Below are positions 18,346 to 26,523 of a DNA stretch of 64,000 bases, in pieces. Both the position numbers and the translations under genes were made by a program. Position 1 is the stretch's first letter; every line of letters starts with the position of its first letter. The notes beneath the pieces were generated by a model that did not search any database, had not been told where the DNA came from, and saw only the letters and a program-made list of their open reading frames with translations. This DNA comes from JAXLYX01 sp046351215 (lineage in GTDB: Bacteria > Myxococcota_A > Polyangia > Polyangiales > Houyiibacteriaceae): the NCBI GenBank assembly GCA_046351215.1, contig JAXLYX010000006.1, positions 496,001 through 560,000 on the forward strand, given 5' to 3'.

Positions 18346-19410
18346 TCAGCGCTTGGTGCGCGCGCGCTGGCTCGGGAGCCTGGTCCCGGCCTTGCCCGGC
18401 TCCCGCGCCGACCCGCGAGCGACGACTCCGGAGGAGTTGCGTCGCGCGGCTTCCGCCGGGCACGGGAGGAACACGACCACGCGCGTCCCGGACCCGAGCC
18501 GGGTGTCGAAGCTGAGCTCGCCGCCGCGCCGGCTCACGAGGTCCTTCACGATCGAGAGACCGAGGCCCGTGCCTTCGGGACGGCCCGAGACGTAGGGTTG
18601 CTGCACGCGGGCGAGGGTATCGGCGTCCATGCCGGGACCGTTGTCCGCGACCACGAGGCGGAAGCGGCCCTCGCGCATGCCGGCCGCCAGGCTGACCCTA
18701 CCGCCCCGAGGCACGGCTTCCACCGCGTTCTTCACGAGGTTCCAGGCGACGGTCCGGAGCTCGGTCGCGTCCACCGGGAACACGATATCGTCCTCGATAC
18801 GAGGCTCAAGCTTGATTCCCTTTTCCTCCGCCATCGGCAGGAGGGTCGCGTGCAGACCGCGCAGGACCTCGCTGACGTCGGTGGGCTCGCTGGCCCGCAC
18901 CGTCGTCATCGTGGTCGGGACCGACGCTCGGAAGTGACGCACGACGTCCACCGCGCCGTCGCAGACCGCGACGATGCCACGCAGCGCCGCCACCGCATCG
19001 GGATTCCCATGACCGTCGAGCGCCCGCCGCGCGAGGCAGGAGATCGCGGTCAACGCGTTCGACAGCTCGTGGGTGCTGGCGGCGAGGGAGTTGGAACGGA
19101 GGTCGAACTCGCCCTTCGATCGATTCGGGACCCGGACGATGCGCCGTCGTCCGGACGGCGACCGCATGACCAGCCACGGAGTCTCGACGGCGATACCTCT
19201 CGGATCCCCGGGACCGTAGGCGAGAGCCAGCGCGATACCTTCGGGGGAGTCCTCGGGGTGCAGACAGATGGCGGCCTCGACCAGGCCACCGGGGAAGCTG
19301 CTACCGAGGATGCGGCGGGCGGTATCGGACACGGCCAGCGTTCGCCCATCGGTCTCTTCCAGCAGCGGAAGCCCGAGTGAGTCGGCGAGGGTGCGAGCCG
19401 AATCGTCCAT
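18346..19410 (-). CDS. Orphan sensor histidine kinase
   Basis: A 354-residue kinase. ATG 19410 is preferred because GGAGG lies eight bases upstream. Residues 1-105 may be a PAS-like sensor (ADSLGLPLLEETDGRTLAVS). The HisKA domain has the phospho-acceptor in STHELSNALTAI (His 114). The ATPase domain shows the N box NLVKNAVEAV, G1 DNGPGMD and G2 GTGLGLSIV, all intact. There are no membrane helices, so it is cytosolic. The C-terminal 40 residues are Arg/Ala-rich. No response regulator is adjacent. Good codon structure continues in two different frames upstream of the start, hinting at a longer N-terminus broken by a frameshift near 19505. Confidence 0.85.
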   Translation of the reverse strand: MDDSARTLADSLGLPLLEETDGRTLAVSDTARRILGSSFPGGLVEAAICLHPEDSPEGIALALAYGPGDPRGIAVETPWLVMRSPSGRRRIVRVPNRSKGEFDLRSNSLAASTHELSNALTAISCLARRALDGHGNPDAVAALRGIVAVCDGAVDVVRHFRASVPTTMTTVRASEPTDVSEVLRGLHATLLPMAEEKGIKLEPRIEDDIVFPVDATELRTVAWNLVKNAVEAVPRGGRVSLAAGMREGRFRLVVADNGPGMDADTLARVQQPYVSGRPEGTGLGLSIVKDLVSRRGGELSFDTRLGSGTRVVVFLPCPAEAARRNSSGVVARGSAREPGKAGTRLPSQRARTKR

Positions 19411-19770
19411 CGTCGGCGCCTCCGGAGTCGCTCGGCCCCGGGGAGCCAGGCCCGCCGCCATGGCTTTCGTCCGGGATCCGAAGTGCGAGAGCCCATGGAT
19501 CGAGTCGTCCTCGCCTCGGCCGATCCTTTGCGGAGGGCCTCCAGGACGCTCTCGACGTCCACGGGCGGAGGGCTCGAGGTCATCGAGGGGTACCTCCGCG
19601 CGGGAGCTCGTGATGACGGAGAGCAGGTCGCACGAAGGGTAGTGTATCAGTCGCACAGGAGACGGGAAAGGATGAAGCTCGCGAAAAAAAAGTCGCGAGC
19701 CGAGTCCACATCGCCCTCCAACGGAGTCGCGAAGGGCGGGAGCACAGGCTCTCCGCCCTTCGCCGTCCGG
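19411..19770. other. Gene-free stretch between mcd and the histidine kinase
   Basis: This 360-base stretch has no convincing complete gene. On the minus strand, in order, it holds a long hairpin after mcd (19763-19729), a second hairpin GCTCGCGA/TCGCGAGC (19677-19700) whose loop is a run of eight A on the plus strand, an extended -10 TGATACACT (19649-19641), and an ATG at 19583 with GGAGG nine bases upstream that opens about 26 well-biased codons before the bias moves into the kinase frame. Confidence 0.5.
19729..19763 (-). terminator. Hairpin after mcd, probable terminator
   Basis: An 11-bp stem, GCGAAGGGCGG (19729-19739) with CCGCCCTTCGC (19753-19763), contains an inner GAGC/GCTC pair. On the minus strand it begins eight bases after the mcd stop. 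The T tract is missing next to it; the nearest run of T is about 40 bases further on, inside a second hairpin. Confidence 0.45.
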
Positions 19771-21384
19771 TCAACCCTCGAGTAGCCGCCGCGCCACGAC
19801 CTGCGCCTGGATCTCGTTGGCTCCCTCGAAGATCGAGAGCACGCGCGCATCGACCAGGAGCCGCGACGCCAGGTACTCCTCGGCGAAGCCGTTGCCGCCG
19901 TGGATCTGCACGTTGGCGTCCGCCGCTTCCCAGGCCGCGCGCGTCGCGAGGAGCTTGGCCATGCCGGCTTCGAGATCGCAGCGCTTCTCGGAGTCCTTCT
20001 GCCGGGCGCTGAAGAAGGTCAGCTGGCGGGCCGCCTGGATGCGGACGACCATCCGGCCGATCTTCCGGGCCACGCGTGGGAACTGGAAGATCGGGCCGCC
20101 GAACTGCTCGCGCTCGTTCGCGTAGAGCATCGCGTCGTTCAGCGACGCCTGCGCGACGCCGATTCCGCGGGCCGCGGTCTGGATGCGGGCGCTCTCGAAC
20201 GTGCGCATCAGCTGCTTGAAGCCCGCGCCCTCCTCGCCGCCGAGGAGCGCCGAGCCCGGGACCTTGAAGCCGTCGAAGGAGAGCTCGTACTCCTTCATGC
20301 CGCGGTAGCCGAGCACCTTGATCTCGGTGCCGGTCAGGCCCTCGTCGACGAACTCCGGCTCGCCGTGCTTCGCGTCGACCAGCGTCTTCTCGGCGAGGAA
20401 CATGCTGAGGCCCTTGTAGCCGGGCTCGTTCACGTCCGTGCGCGCGAGGAGGGTCATGAGGTTCGCGCGCGCCGCGTGCGTGATCCAGGTCTTCTGGCCC
20501 TGCACGACGTAGCTGCCGTCCGCCTGCTTCTCGGCGCGGGTGTTGAGGCTCGCGAGGTCCGAGCCCGTGTTCGGCTCGGTGAAGACGGCCGTCGAGAGGA
20601 CCTCGCCCGCCGCGATCTTCGGGAGCCAGTGCTGCTTCTGCTCCTCGGTGCCGCCGCCCTGGATGAGCTCCGCCGCGATCTCCGCGCGCGTGCCGAGCGA
20701 GCCGACGCCGATGTAGCCTCGCGAGAGCTCCTCGGTGACGATGCACATCGCGACCTTCGAGAGGCCGAGACCGCCGTATTCCTCGGGGATCGTCAGGCCG
20801 AAGACGCCGAGCTCGGACATCTTCTCGAGGATGCTCATCGGGATGAGGACGTCCTTGCGGTGGATGTCCTGGGCGATCGGGATCACCTCCGTGTCCGCGA
20901 ACTTGGCGAACTGGTTCCGGATCTCCACCAGGGTCTCGTCCCCGAGCCCGAGGTCGCCGTAGCCGTTCTCCTTCGCGTGCTTCGCGATGGCCACGTAGGC
21001 CTCGGCGGACGCGTGCTCGGCGGAGAAGGCGAGGATCTCCGGGCGGCGCACGGTGGCGTCGAGGTCGGCCTCGGTGAGCCCGAGCTCCGCCATCGACACG
21101 GTCTCGCAGGCGCCGAGGTCGACGCCGGCCGAGAGGGTGCGAGCGAGCTCGCCGAGGTAGGCGCGGGCGATCTTCTTCTCGTAGTCGCCGCCGACGCGGT
21201 TCGCCCATTCGACGACCTGGCGACAGGCCTCGAGCTCGGTTCCGAGGTACGCGAGACCGTGGGCCGGGAGCTGGTGCTTGTTGAGCAGGGAGCCGCTGAG
21301 CTGGCCGTTCTTGGACAGCTTCTCCTTCAGGTGGGTGCGGGCCTTCTCGTAGACGGTCTCGATGGCAGAAACGACCTGTTCCAT
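19771..21384 (-). CDS. mcd: Probable (2S)-methylsuccinyl-CoA dehydrogenase
   Basis: A 537-residue acyl-CoA dehydrogenase, longer than the usual 380-400 because of an N-terminal extension of about 150 residues, a feature of methylsuccinyl-CoA dehydrogenase. That FAD enzyme converts methylsuccinyl-CoA to mesaconyl-CoA in the ethylmalonyl-CoA pathway. Family motifs are present: TIPEEYGGLGLS, FTEPNTGSDLAS, a flavin-domain TWITHAARAN, and near the end IHGGNGFAEEY and IFEGANEIQ. It starts ATG at 21384, 19 bases after meaB, as the third gene of the ecm-meaB-mcd unit. A generic acyl-CoA dehydrogenase is the alternative; the N-terminal extension and neighbours favour Mcd. Confidence 0.85.
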   Translation of the reverse strand: MEQVVSAIETVYEKARTHLKEKLSKNGQLSGSLLNKHQLPAHGLAYLGTELEACRQVVEWANRVGGDYEKKIARAYLGELARTLSAGVDLGACETVSMAELGLTEADLDATVRRPEILAFSAEHASAEAYVAIAKHAKENGYGDLGLGDETLVEIRNQFAKFADTEVIPIAQDIHRKDVLIPMSILEKMSELGVFGLTIPEEYGGLGLSKVAMCIVTEELSRGYIGVGSLGTRAEIAAELIQGGGTEEQKQHWLPKIAAGEVLSTAVFTEPNTGSDLASLNTRAEKQADGSYVVQGQKTWITHAARANLMTLLARTDVNEPGYKGLSMFLAEKTLVDAKHGEPEFVDEGLTGTEIKVLGYRGMKEYELSFDGFKVPGSALLGGEEGAGFKQLMRTFESARIQTAARGIGVAQASLNDAMLYANEREQFGGPIFQFPRVARKIGRMVVRIQAARQLTFFSARQKDSEKRCDLEAGMAKLLATRAAWEAADANVQIHGGNGFAEEYLASRLLVDARVLSIFEGANEIQAQVVARRLLEG

Positions 21385-21403
21385 GGCTACTCTCCCGATG
21401 CGT

Positions 21404-22417
21404 TCACGAGGCGTCGGCCCGCTCGCGGACCGTCTTCAGGTAGCGCTCGCTCGCGAGCTCGCGGAGCTCGGCGGCGGGTGCCCCGCGGTCGTGGGCCGTT
21501 CGTAGGGCCGAGACGAGCGCGTCTCGACCCCCGAGGACGAGAATTCCGTACGATCCGTGCAGCCGTTCGAGGTCTCGGACGGCCCAGCCGACCGCACCCC
21601 GGCGCCGCTTCTCGGCGAGGGTGGGGGCGAGGACGGAACGGTGGTGATCGAAGGTGTCGACGAGGTCCTGGACCCCGAGGCCGGTCCGCGCGCTCGTGGC
21701 GAGCGCCGGCGGGCGCCAGTCGACGTCGCCCCGCTCGAGCCCGACCGACTCGGCCGTGTGGATCGCCGCGCCGAGGTCGGCGAGGGCGCGCCGGGCGAGA
21801 TCGTCGTGGTCGGCCTTCTGCACGACGAGGACGTCCGGGATCTCCATGACGCCGGCCTTGAGGAATTGCAGCGTGTCGCCGCTCCCCGGCTGGAGGACCA
21901 GCGTCACGGTGTCCGCGACGAGCGTGACGTCGGTCTCGGTCTGCCCGACGCCCGTCGTCTCGATCAGCACGACGTCGTAGGCCGCGGAGAGGACGGTGAT
22001 CGCCGCGTGGGCGGCGAAGGTCAGGCCGCCCGCCTCGCCGCCCGTCGCGTAGGAGCGGAAGAAGAGGCCCGCGTCCTCGCCGGAGGCGCCCATGCGGGCC
22101 CGATCGCCGAGGAGCGAGCCGCCGCTGCGTACGCTGGTGGGATCCACGGCGACGATCGCGACGGTGCGTCCTCGGCTCCGGTAGACACGAGCGAGGGCGG
22201 CGCAGAGCGTGCTCTTGCCGACGCCCGGCGGGCCCGTGAGCCCGACGCGATGTCCGGACTCGCTCTTGCCGCGTCCGTCGAGGGCGCGGAGGAGATCGAC
22301 GATCGCCGGCCGGTCCGCGAGCCGGCGACTCTCGACCAGGTTCAGGGCGCGCGCGACCGCCCGCTTGTCGCCGGCGACGACGCCGTCGGCCAGCGAGCGG
22401 GGATCCTCAGGCGGCAT
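21404..22417 (-). CDS. meaB: MeaB/ArgK-family GTPase chaperone of the B12 mutase
   Basis: A 337-residue P-loop GTPase. Walker A GLTGPPGVGKST is at about residues 59-70, followed by VDPTSVRSGGSLLGDRARM, which is diagnostic for MeaB, then VVLIETTGVGQTETDV and the base-recognition VVQKAD. Family members load and protect adenosylcobalamin in methylmalonyl- and ethylmalonyl-CoA mutases. Its start overlaps the last 11 bases of the mutase gene, so the two are co-translated, which strongly ties it to that enzyme. Confidence 0.93.
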   Translation of the reverse strand: MPPEDPRSLADGVVAGDKRAVARALNLVESRRLADRPAIVDLLRALDGRGKSESGHRVGLTGPPGVGKSTLCAALARVYRSRGRTVAIVAVDPTSVRSGGSLLGDRARMGASGEDAGLFFRSYATGGEAGGLTFAAHAAITVLSAAYDVVLIETTGVGQTETDVTLVADTVTLVLQPGSGDTLQFLKAGVMEIPDVLVVQKADHDDLARRALADLGAAIHTAESVGLERGDVDWRPPALATSARTGLGVQDLVDTFDHHRSVLAPTLAEKRRRGAVGWAVRDLERLHGSYGILVLGGRDALVSALRTAHDRGAPAAELRELASERYLKTVRERADAS

Positions 22418-24407
22418 TCCGCTCTTCCACGAGCGAAACGATGTCCTTCATGATCTCGTTGAGCGCGAAGTCCTTCGGCGTGTAGACACGCGCGACGCCC
22501 TGTCGGCGGAGCTCGGCCGCGTCCGCCTCGGGGATGATGCCGCCGACGACCACGGGGACGTCGGTGAGACCGGCTTCGCGGAGCTTCGCGAGCACGTCCG
22601 GGACGAGCGAGGCGTGCGAGCCGCTGAGGATCGAGAGGCCGATGACGTGCACGCCCTCTTCGAGCGCCGCGTTCACGATCTGCGCCGGCGAGAGGCGGAT
22701 GCCCTCGTAGACCACGTCGAAGCCGACGTCGCGCGCCTTGATCGCGATCTGCTCGGCTCCGTTGGAGTGGCCGTCGAGGCCCGGCTTGCCGACGAGCATC
22801 TTCGGTCGACGTCCGATCCGGCCCTCGAGCTTGTCGAGGCGACCGCGGAGCTCGCCGACGACCTCGTGGCCCTTGCCGGTCGCGGGCTCGGCCGAGACGC
22901 CGCTCACGCCGGTCGGGGCGCGGTACTCGCCGAAGACCTCGCGGAGCACGTCCGACCACTCGCCGATCGTCACGCCCGCGTGGGCGCAGGCGATCGACGG
23001 CGGCACCACGTTCGCCCCGGAGCGGCAGGCCTCGCGCAGGCCGTCGAGCGCGGCCTTCACCTTGGCGCCGTCACGCGAGGCGCGATGCTTCGCGAGGGCA
23101 GCCTTCTGATCCTCCTCGACCTTCGGATCGACCGTGAGGATGGCCGTGTCGCGATCGGCGAGGAGCGGCGAGGGCGCGCCCTGCTCGAACTTGTTCACGC
23201 CGACGACGACCTGCTCGCCGAGCTCGATCGCGCGCACGCGCTGGGCGTTCGACTCGACGAGCTTCTGCTTGATGTAGCCGCTCTCGACGGCCTCGACGGC
23301 GCCGCCCCGACGGAGCACCTCGTCGATCTCCGTCTGGGCGCCCTCGACCAGCGCCTTCACGCGGGCGTCGACGACGTGGCTGCCGTTGAAGATGTCGCCG
23401 TGCTCGAGGAGATCGGTCTCGAACGCGAGGATCTGCTGGGCGCGCAGCGACCACTGCTGGTCCCAGGGGCGCGGCAGGCCGAGGGCCTCGTTCCATGCCG
23501 GCAGCTGCACGGCGCGGGCGCGGGCGTCCTTGCTCAGCGTGACCGCGAGCATCTCGAGCACGATGCGGATGATGTTGTTCTCGGGCTGCTGCTCCGTGAG
23601 GCCGAGCGAGTTGACCTGCACGCCGTAGCGGAAGCGGCGCATCGCCGGATCCTTCACGCCGTAGCGATCGCGCGTCGTGCGATCCCAGAGCTCGACGAAC
23701 GCCCGCATCTTGCAGACCTCGTCGACGAAGCGGATTCCCGCGTTGCAGAAGAAGCTGATGCGGCCGACGACCTGCTCGAACTCGGCGTCGTCGACGCGGC
23801 CCGTCGCCTTCACGGCGTCGAGCACCGCGATCGCGGTGGTCATCGCGTAGGCGAGCTCCTGGACGGGCGTCGCGCCGGCCTCCTGCAGGTGGTAGCTGCA
23901 GATGTTGATCGGGTTCCACTGGGGAACCTCGCGGACGGTGTACGTGACCATGTCCGCGATGAGCCGCATCGAAGGAGCCGGCGGGAAGATGTGCGTCCCG
24001 CGCGAGAGGTACTCCTTGATGATGTCGTTCTGCGTCGTGCCCGTGAGCAGCTTCTTGTCGACGCCGCGCTCCTCCGCGAGGGCGAGGTACATCGCGAGCA
24101 GGTAGGCCGCCGGCGCGTTGATCGTCATCGACGTGTTCGTCGACTCGAGCGGGATCTGGTCGAGGAGGATCCGCATGTCCCCGAGGTGGGAGACGGGGAC
24201 TCCGACCTTGCCGACCTCGCCCTTGGCCAGGGGATGGTCGCTGTCGTAGCCCGTCTGGGTGGGCAGGTCGAAGGCGACCGAGAGGCCGGTCTGGCCTCGG
24301 CTCAGGTTGGTGCGGAAGAGCTCGTTCGACGCCTTGGCCGTGCTGTGACCCGCATAGGTCCGCATGATCCAGGGACGGTCGCGCTTGATGGGGGCTCGGG
24401 ACTCCAT
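22407..24407 (-). CDS. ecm: Ethylmalonyl-CoA mutase (MeaA type)
   Basis: A 666-residue adenosylcobalamin-dependent mutase with both domains in one chain. The start region RDRPWIMRTYAGHSTAKASN and the block TGYDSDHPLAKGEVGKVGVP match MeaA of methylotrophs more closely than methylmalonyl-CoA mutase. The TIM barrel includes TQNDIIKEYLSRGTHIFPP and NPINICSYHLQEAGATPVQE. The C-terminal B12 domain has GLDGHSNGAEQ (D-x-H-x-x-G) and LSILSGSH and VVVGGIIP. It rearranges ethylmalonyl-CoA to methylsuccinyl-CoA, the substrate of the mcd product two genes downstream. ATG 24407 has AGGAAAGG upstream. It is divergent from the ScfR regulator. Confidence 0.9.
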   Translation of the reverse strand: MESRAPIKRDRPWIMRTYAGHSTAKASNELFRTNLSRGQTGLSVAFDLPTQTGYDSDHPLAKGEVGKVGVPVSHLGDMRILLDQIPLESTNTSMTINAPAAYLLAMYLALAEERGVDKKLLTGTTQNDIIKEYLSRGTHIFPPAPSMRLIADMVTYTVREVPQWNPINICSYHLQEAGATPVQELAYAMTTAIAVLDAVKATGRVDDAEFEQVVGRISFFCNAGIRFVDEVCKMRAFVELWDRTTRDRYGVKDPAMRRFRYGVQVNSLGLTEQQPENNIIRIVLEMLAVTLSKDARARAVQLPAWNEALGLPRPWDQQWSLRAQQILAFETDLLEHGDIFNGSHVVDARVKALVEGAQTEIDEVLRRGGAVEAVESGYIKQKLVESNAQRVRAIELGEQVVVGVNKFEQGAPSPLLADRDTAILTVDPKVEEDQKAALAKHRASRDGAKVKAALDGLREACRSGANVVPPSIACAHAGVTIGEWSDVLREVFGEYRAPTGVSGVSAEPATGKGHEVVGELRGRLDKLEGRIGRRPKMLVGKPGLDGHSNGAEQIAIKARDVGFDVVYEGIRLSPAQIVNAALEEGVHVIGLSILSGSHASLVPDVLAKLREAGLTDVPVVVGGIIPEADAAELRRQGVARVYTPKDFALNEIMKDIVSLVEERNAA

Positions 24408-24490
24408 GGCGGGACCTTTCCTAACGGTAGTTAGCGGGCCGTCAAGTGTAACGTGTTTCAGCTCGGCGGCTCCGCCTTCCGGAGGATAGG
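24408..24490. promoter_or_regulatory. Divergent control region between ecm and scfR
   Basis: This 83-base region holds a perfect palindrome CTAAC-GGTA-GTTAG (24421-24434) close to the ecm start, and a tandem GTGTAAC/GTGTTTC pair (24445-24459). On the minus strand TTGACG lies just upstream of the palindrome. These are candidate operator sites for the ScfR protein; the TTTGCAAA-type core reported for some relatives is not visible here. Confidence 0.35.
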
Positions 24491-25993
24491 ATGACGCGCC
24501 TCGGAGGAGCGATGAAGTCCGATCACGCGGCGATGGGTCAGCGACTGCGCGAGCTGCGGGTGGCCGCGGGGCTCCCGCAGGGCGACGTGGCCCGGCGGCT
24601 CGAGATCTCGCCCGCGTATCTCTCCCTGCTCGAGAAGGGGAAACGCGTCGTCCAGCTCCCGCTCCTCGTGCGCGCCCTCGAGCTCTACGGCGTGGAGATG
24701 GAGCAGTTCCTCGAGAGCCTCGGGGAGCGCCGGGTGGAGGAGGGGCTCGCACGCCTGCTCGACGAGCCGCTGCTCCGCTCGCTCGATCTCGGCGCGGACG
24801 ATCTCCACCTGCTCTCCGCGGAGCCGAAATTCGTCACGACGATCACGGCGCTCTTCAACCTCTACAAGAACGCCCGGAGCCAGCTCGACCAGGTGATCGC
24901 CGCCTCGGGAGGCGGGGGCGAGGGAGCCCTCGGTTTCGACTACGGACCCTTCGACGAGGTCACGGACTTCCTCGAGAGGCGCCGGAACTTCTTCCCCGAG
25001 CTCGAGTCGCGGGCGGAGGCGCTCCGGCGGGACGCCCGGCTGCCCTCGCGCATCCGGGGCGAAGAGCTCGCGGCCCTGCTCCGGGACCGCTTCGACCTCG
25101 ACGTCCGGGGCGGCCTCGACGAGGGCGACTCCGTGCTCTGGCGCCTCGACGAGGGAGGGGCATGCCTGCGCGTCTCGGGCGCCCTCAGGGAGCCTCGACT
25201 CGCCTTCCAGCTGGCCCGCGTGGTCGCCCTGCGGATCTTCGAGCGGGAAGGGCTCGATGCGCAGGCGCTCGAGGGGCACGCGGTGAGGCATCCCGAGAGC
25301 GAGAGCCTCCTCCGCATGCACCTCGCGAGCTACTTCGCGGGCGCGCTGCTCCTCCCCTACGGGGAGTTCCACGCCGAGGCGGTTCGCACGCGCTACGACG
25401 TGGAGCTGCTCGCGACCGTCTTCCAGACCTCCTACGAGACCGTGGCCCATCGCGCCTGCAACCTCGCCGATCCGCGGCGGCCGGGCGTCCCGATGCACTT
25501 CCTGCGCGTGGATGCGGCCGGGAACATCTCGAAGCGCTACTCGGGAGACGGGATCCGCTACCCGATCCACCACGGAGCGTGCCCCAAGATGGCGGTGCAC
25601 CTCGCGTTCCTCACTCCCTCCGTGATCCGGAAGCAGTACTCGGTCTTCCCGGACGGATCGCAGTTCTTCTGCTTCGCGAAGGTCGTGACCTCGCCGGACC
25701 GCGGCTCCATCGCCCGGGGCACCGCCTACAGCGTCGGGCTCGGCTGCGCCGCGGAGGATGCCCGCCATCTCGCGTACGCGGACGACATGCCGGTCGTCGA
25801 CGCGCGGCGCCTGGCCGTCCCGGTCGGGACCACCTGCCGCTTCTGCGAGCGCGTCGACTGCAACATGCGCTCGGCCCCGAGCTACAAATTCGCCCTCCGC
25901 GTCGACGAGACGAGCAAGCGGGACAACTTCTTCTCGCCGGTCCTCGCACCGGAGCACCGCGACTCGGATCGGCCCCGGCGCAAGAAGGATTGA
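24491..25993 (+). CDS. ScfR/RamB-family short-chain acyl-CoA responsive regulator
   Basis: A 500-residue regulator. An XRE-type helix-turn-helix lies at about residues 15-65 (LRELRVAAGLPQGDVARRLE). The central part carries the conserved ScfR block LASYFAGALLLPYGEF and later FLRVDAAGNISKRYSGDG and ACPKMAVHLAF, and the C-terminal domain has VGTTCRFCERVDC with a C-x2-C-x4-C cluster. Relatives (RamB, ScfR, PrpR-like) sense acyl-CoAs and control acetate, propionate or ethylmalonyl-CoA pathways. It is divergent from ecm-meaB-mcd, so control of that unit is the natural inference. ATG 24491 has GGAGG five bases upstream; ATG 24512 is an alternative with similar support. Confidence 0.88.
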   Translation: MTRLGGAMKSDHAAMGQRLRELRVAAGLPQGDVARRLEISPAYLSLLEKGKRVVQLPLLVRALELYGVEMEQFLESLGERRVEEGLARLLDEPLLRSLDLGADDLHLLSAEPKFVTTITALFNLYKNARSQLDQVIAASGGGGEGALGFDYGPFDEVTDFLERRRNFFPELESRAEALRRDARLPSRIRGEELAALLRDRFDLDVRGGLDEGDSVLWRLDEGGACLRVSGALREPRLAFQLARVVALRIFEREGLDAQALEGHAVRHPESESLLRMHLASYFAGALLLPYGEFHAEAVRTRYDVELLATVFQTSYETVAHRACNLADPRRPGVPMHFLRVDAAGNISKRYSGDGIRYPIHHGACPKMAVHLAFLTPSVIRKQYSVFPDGSQFFCFAKVVTSPDRGSIARGTAYSVGLGCAAEDARHLAYADDMPVVDARRLAVPVGTTCRFCERVDCNMRSAPSYKFALRVDETSKRDNFFSPVLAPEHRDSDRPRRKKD

Positions 25994-26019
25994 CCCCTCC
26001 GTGCGGGTCGTGGCCGCCG

Positions 26020-26028
26020 TGATATCCT
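26020..26028 (+). promoter_or_regulatory. Extended -10 element of yajQ-pheA, leaderless-type spacing
   Basis: TGATATCCT. Nine bases separate it from the yajQ ATG at 26038 and no ribosome binding site lies between, so transcription should begin within about three bases of the start codon. Confidence 0.5.
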
Positions 26029-26037
26029 CCGGCCGCC

Positions 26038-26523
26038 ATGCCCTCGTTCGACGTCGTCTCCAAGCTCGAGCAACACGAGCTCGACAATGCCCTCGCCCAG
26101 GCCAAGAAGGAGGTCGCCACGCGATACGACTTCAAGGACGCGAACGCCGAGATCGACCGGAGCGAGGAGGGCATCACCCTCCGCGCGGCCACCGAGCAGA
26201 AGGTCGAGGCCATGCTCGAGATCCTCCGCGACAAGGTCGTGAAGCGGAAGCTCTCGTCGAAGGTCCTCGACCCGCAGAAGGTGCAGTCCGCCGGCGGCAT
26301 GACCTTCCGGCAGATCGTCAAGCTGCGCGAGGGCGTGAGCCCCGAGAAGGCCAAGGAGATCGTGAAGGCGATCAAGGACTCGAAGCTGAAGGTCCAGGCC
26401 TCGATCCAGGGCGACCTCGTGCGCGTCACCGGGAAGAAGAAGGACGACCTCCAGGAGTGCATCGCCTTCCTCCGCTCGAAGGACTTCGACCTCCCGCTCC
26501 AGTACGTGAACTTCCGTGACTGA
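26038..26523 (+). CDS. yajQ: YajQ-family nucleotide-binding protein
   Basis: A 161-residue protein beginning MPSFDVVSKLEQHELDNAL with TRYDFKDANAEI, both hallmarks of YajQ (UPF0234). The family has two ferredoxin-like domains and binds nucleotides; some members are cyclic di-GMP effectors that act with LysR-type regulators. Length and Lys/Glu-rich composition are normal. Its stop overlaps the pheA start by eight bases, so pheA translation probably depends on it. The mRNA is predicted to be leaderless. Confidence 0.93.
   Translation: MPSFDVVSKLEQHELDNALAQAKKEVATRYDFKDANAEIDRSEEGITLRAATEQKVEAMLEILRDKVVKRKLSSKVLDPQKVQSAGGMTFRQIVKLREGVSPEKAKEIVKAIKDSKLKVQASIQGDLVRVTGKKKDDLQECIAFLRSKDFDLPLQYVNFRD

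Noticed and set aside
22407..24407. Methylmalonyl-CoA mutase large subunit
   Set aside because: The single-chain layout with its own B12 domain, the MeaA-like N-terminus and the adjacent methylsuccinyl-CoA dehydrogenase fit ethylmalonyl-CoA mutase better.
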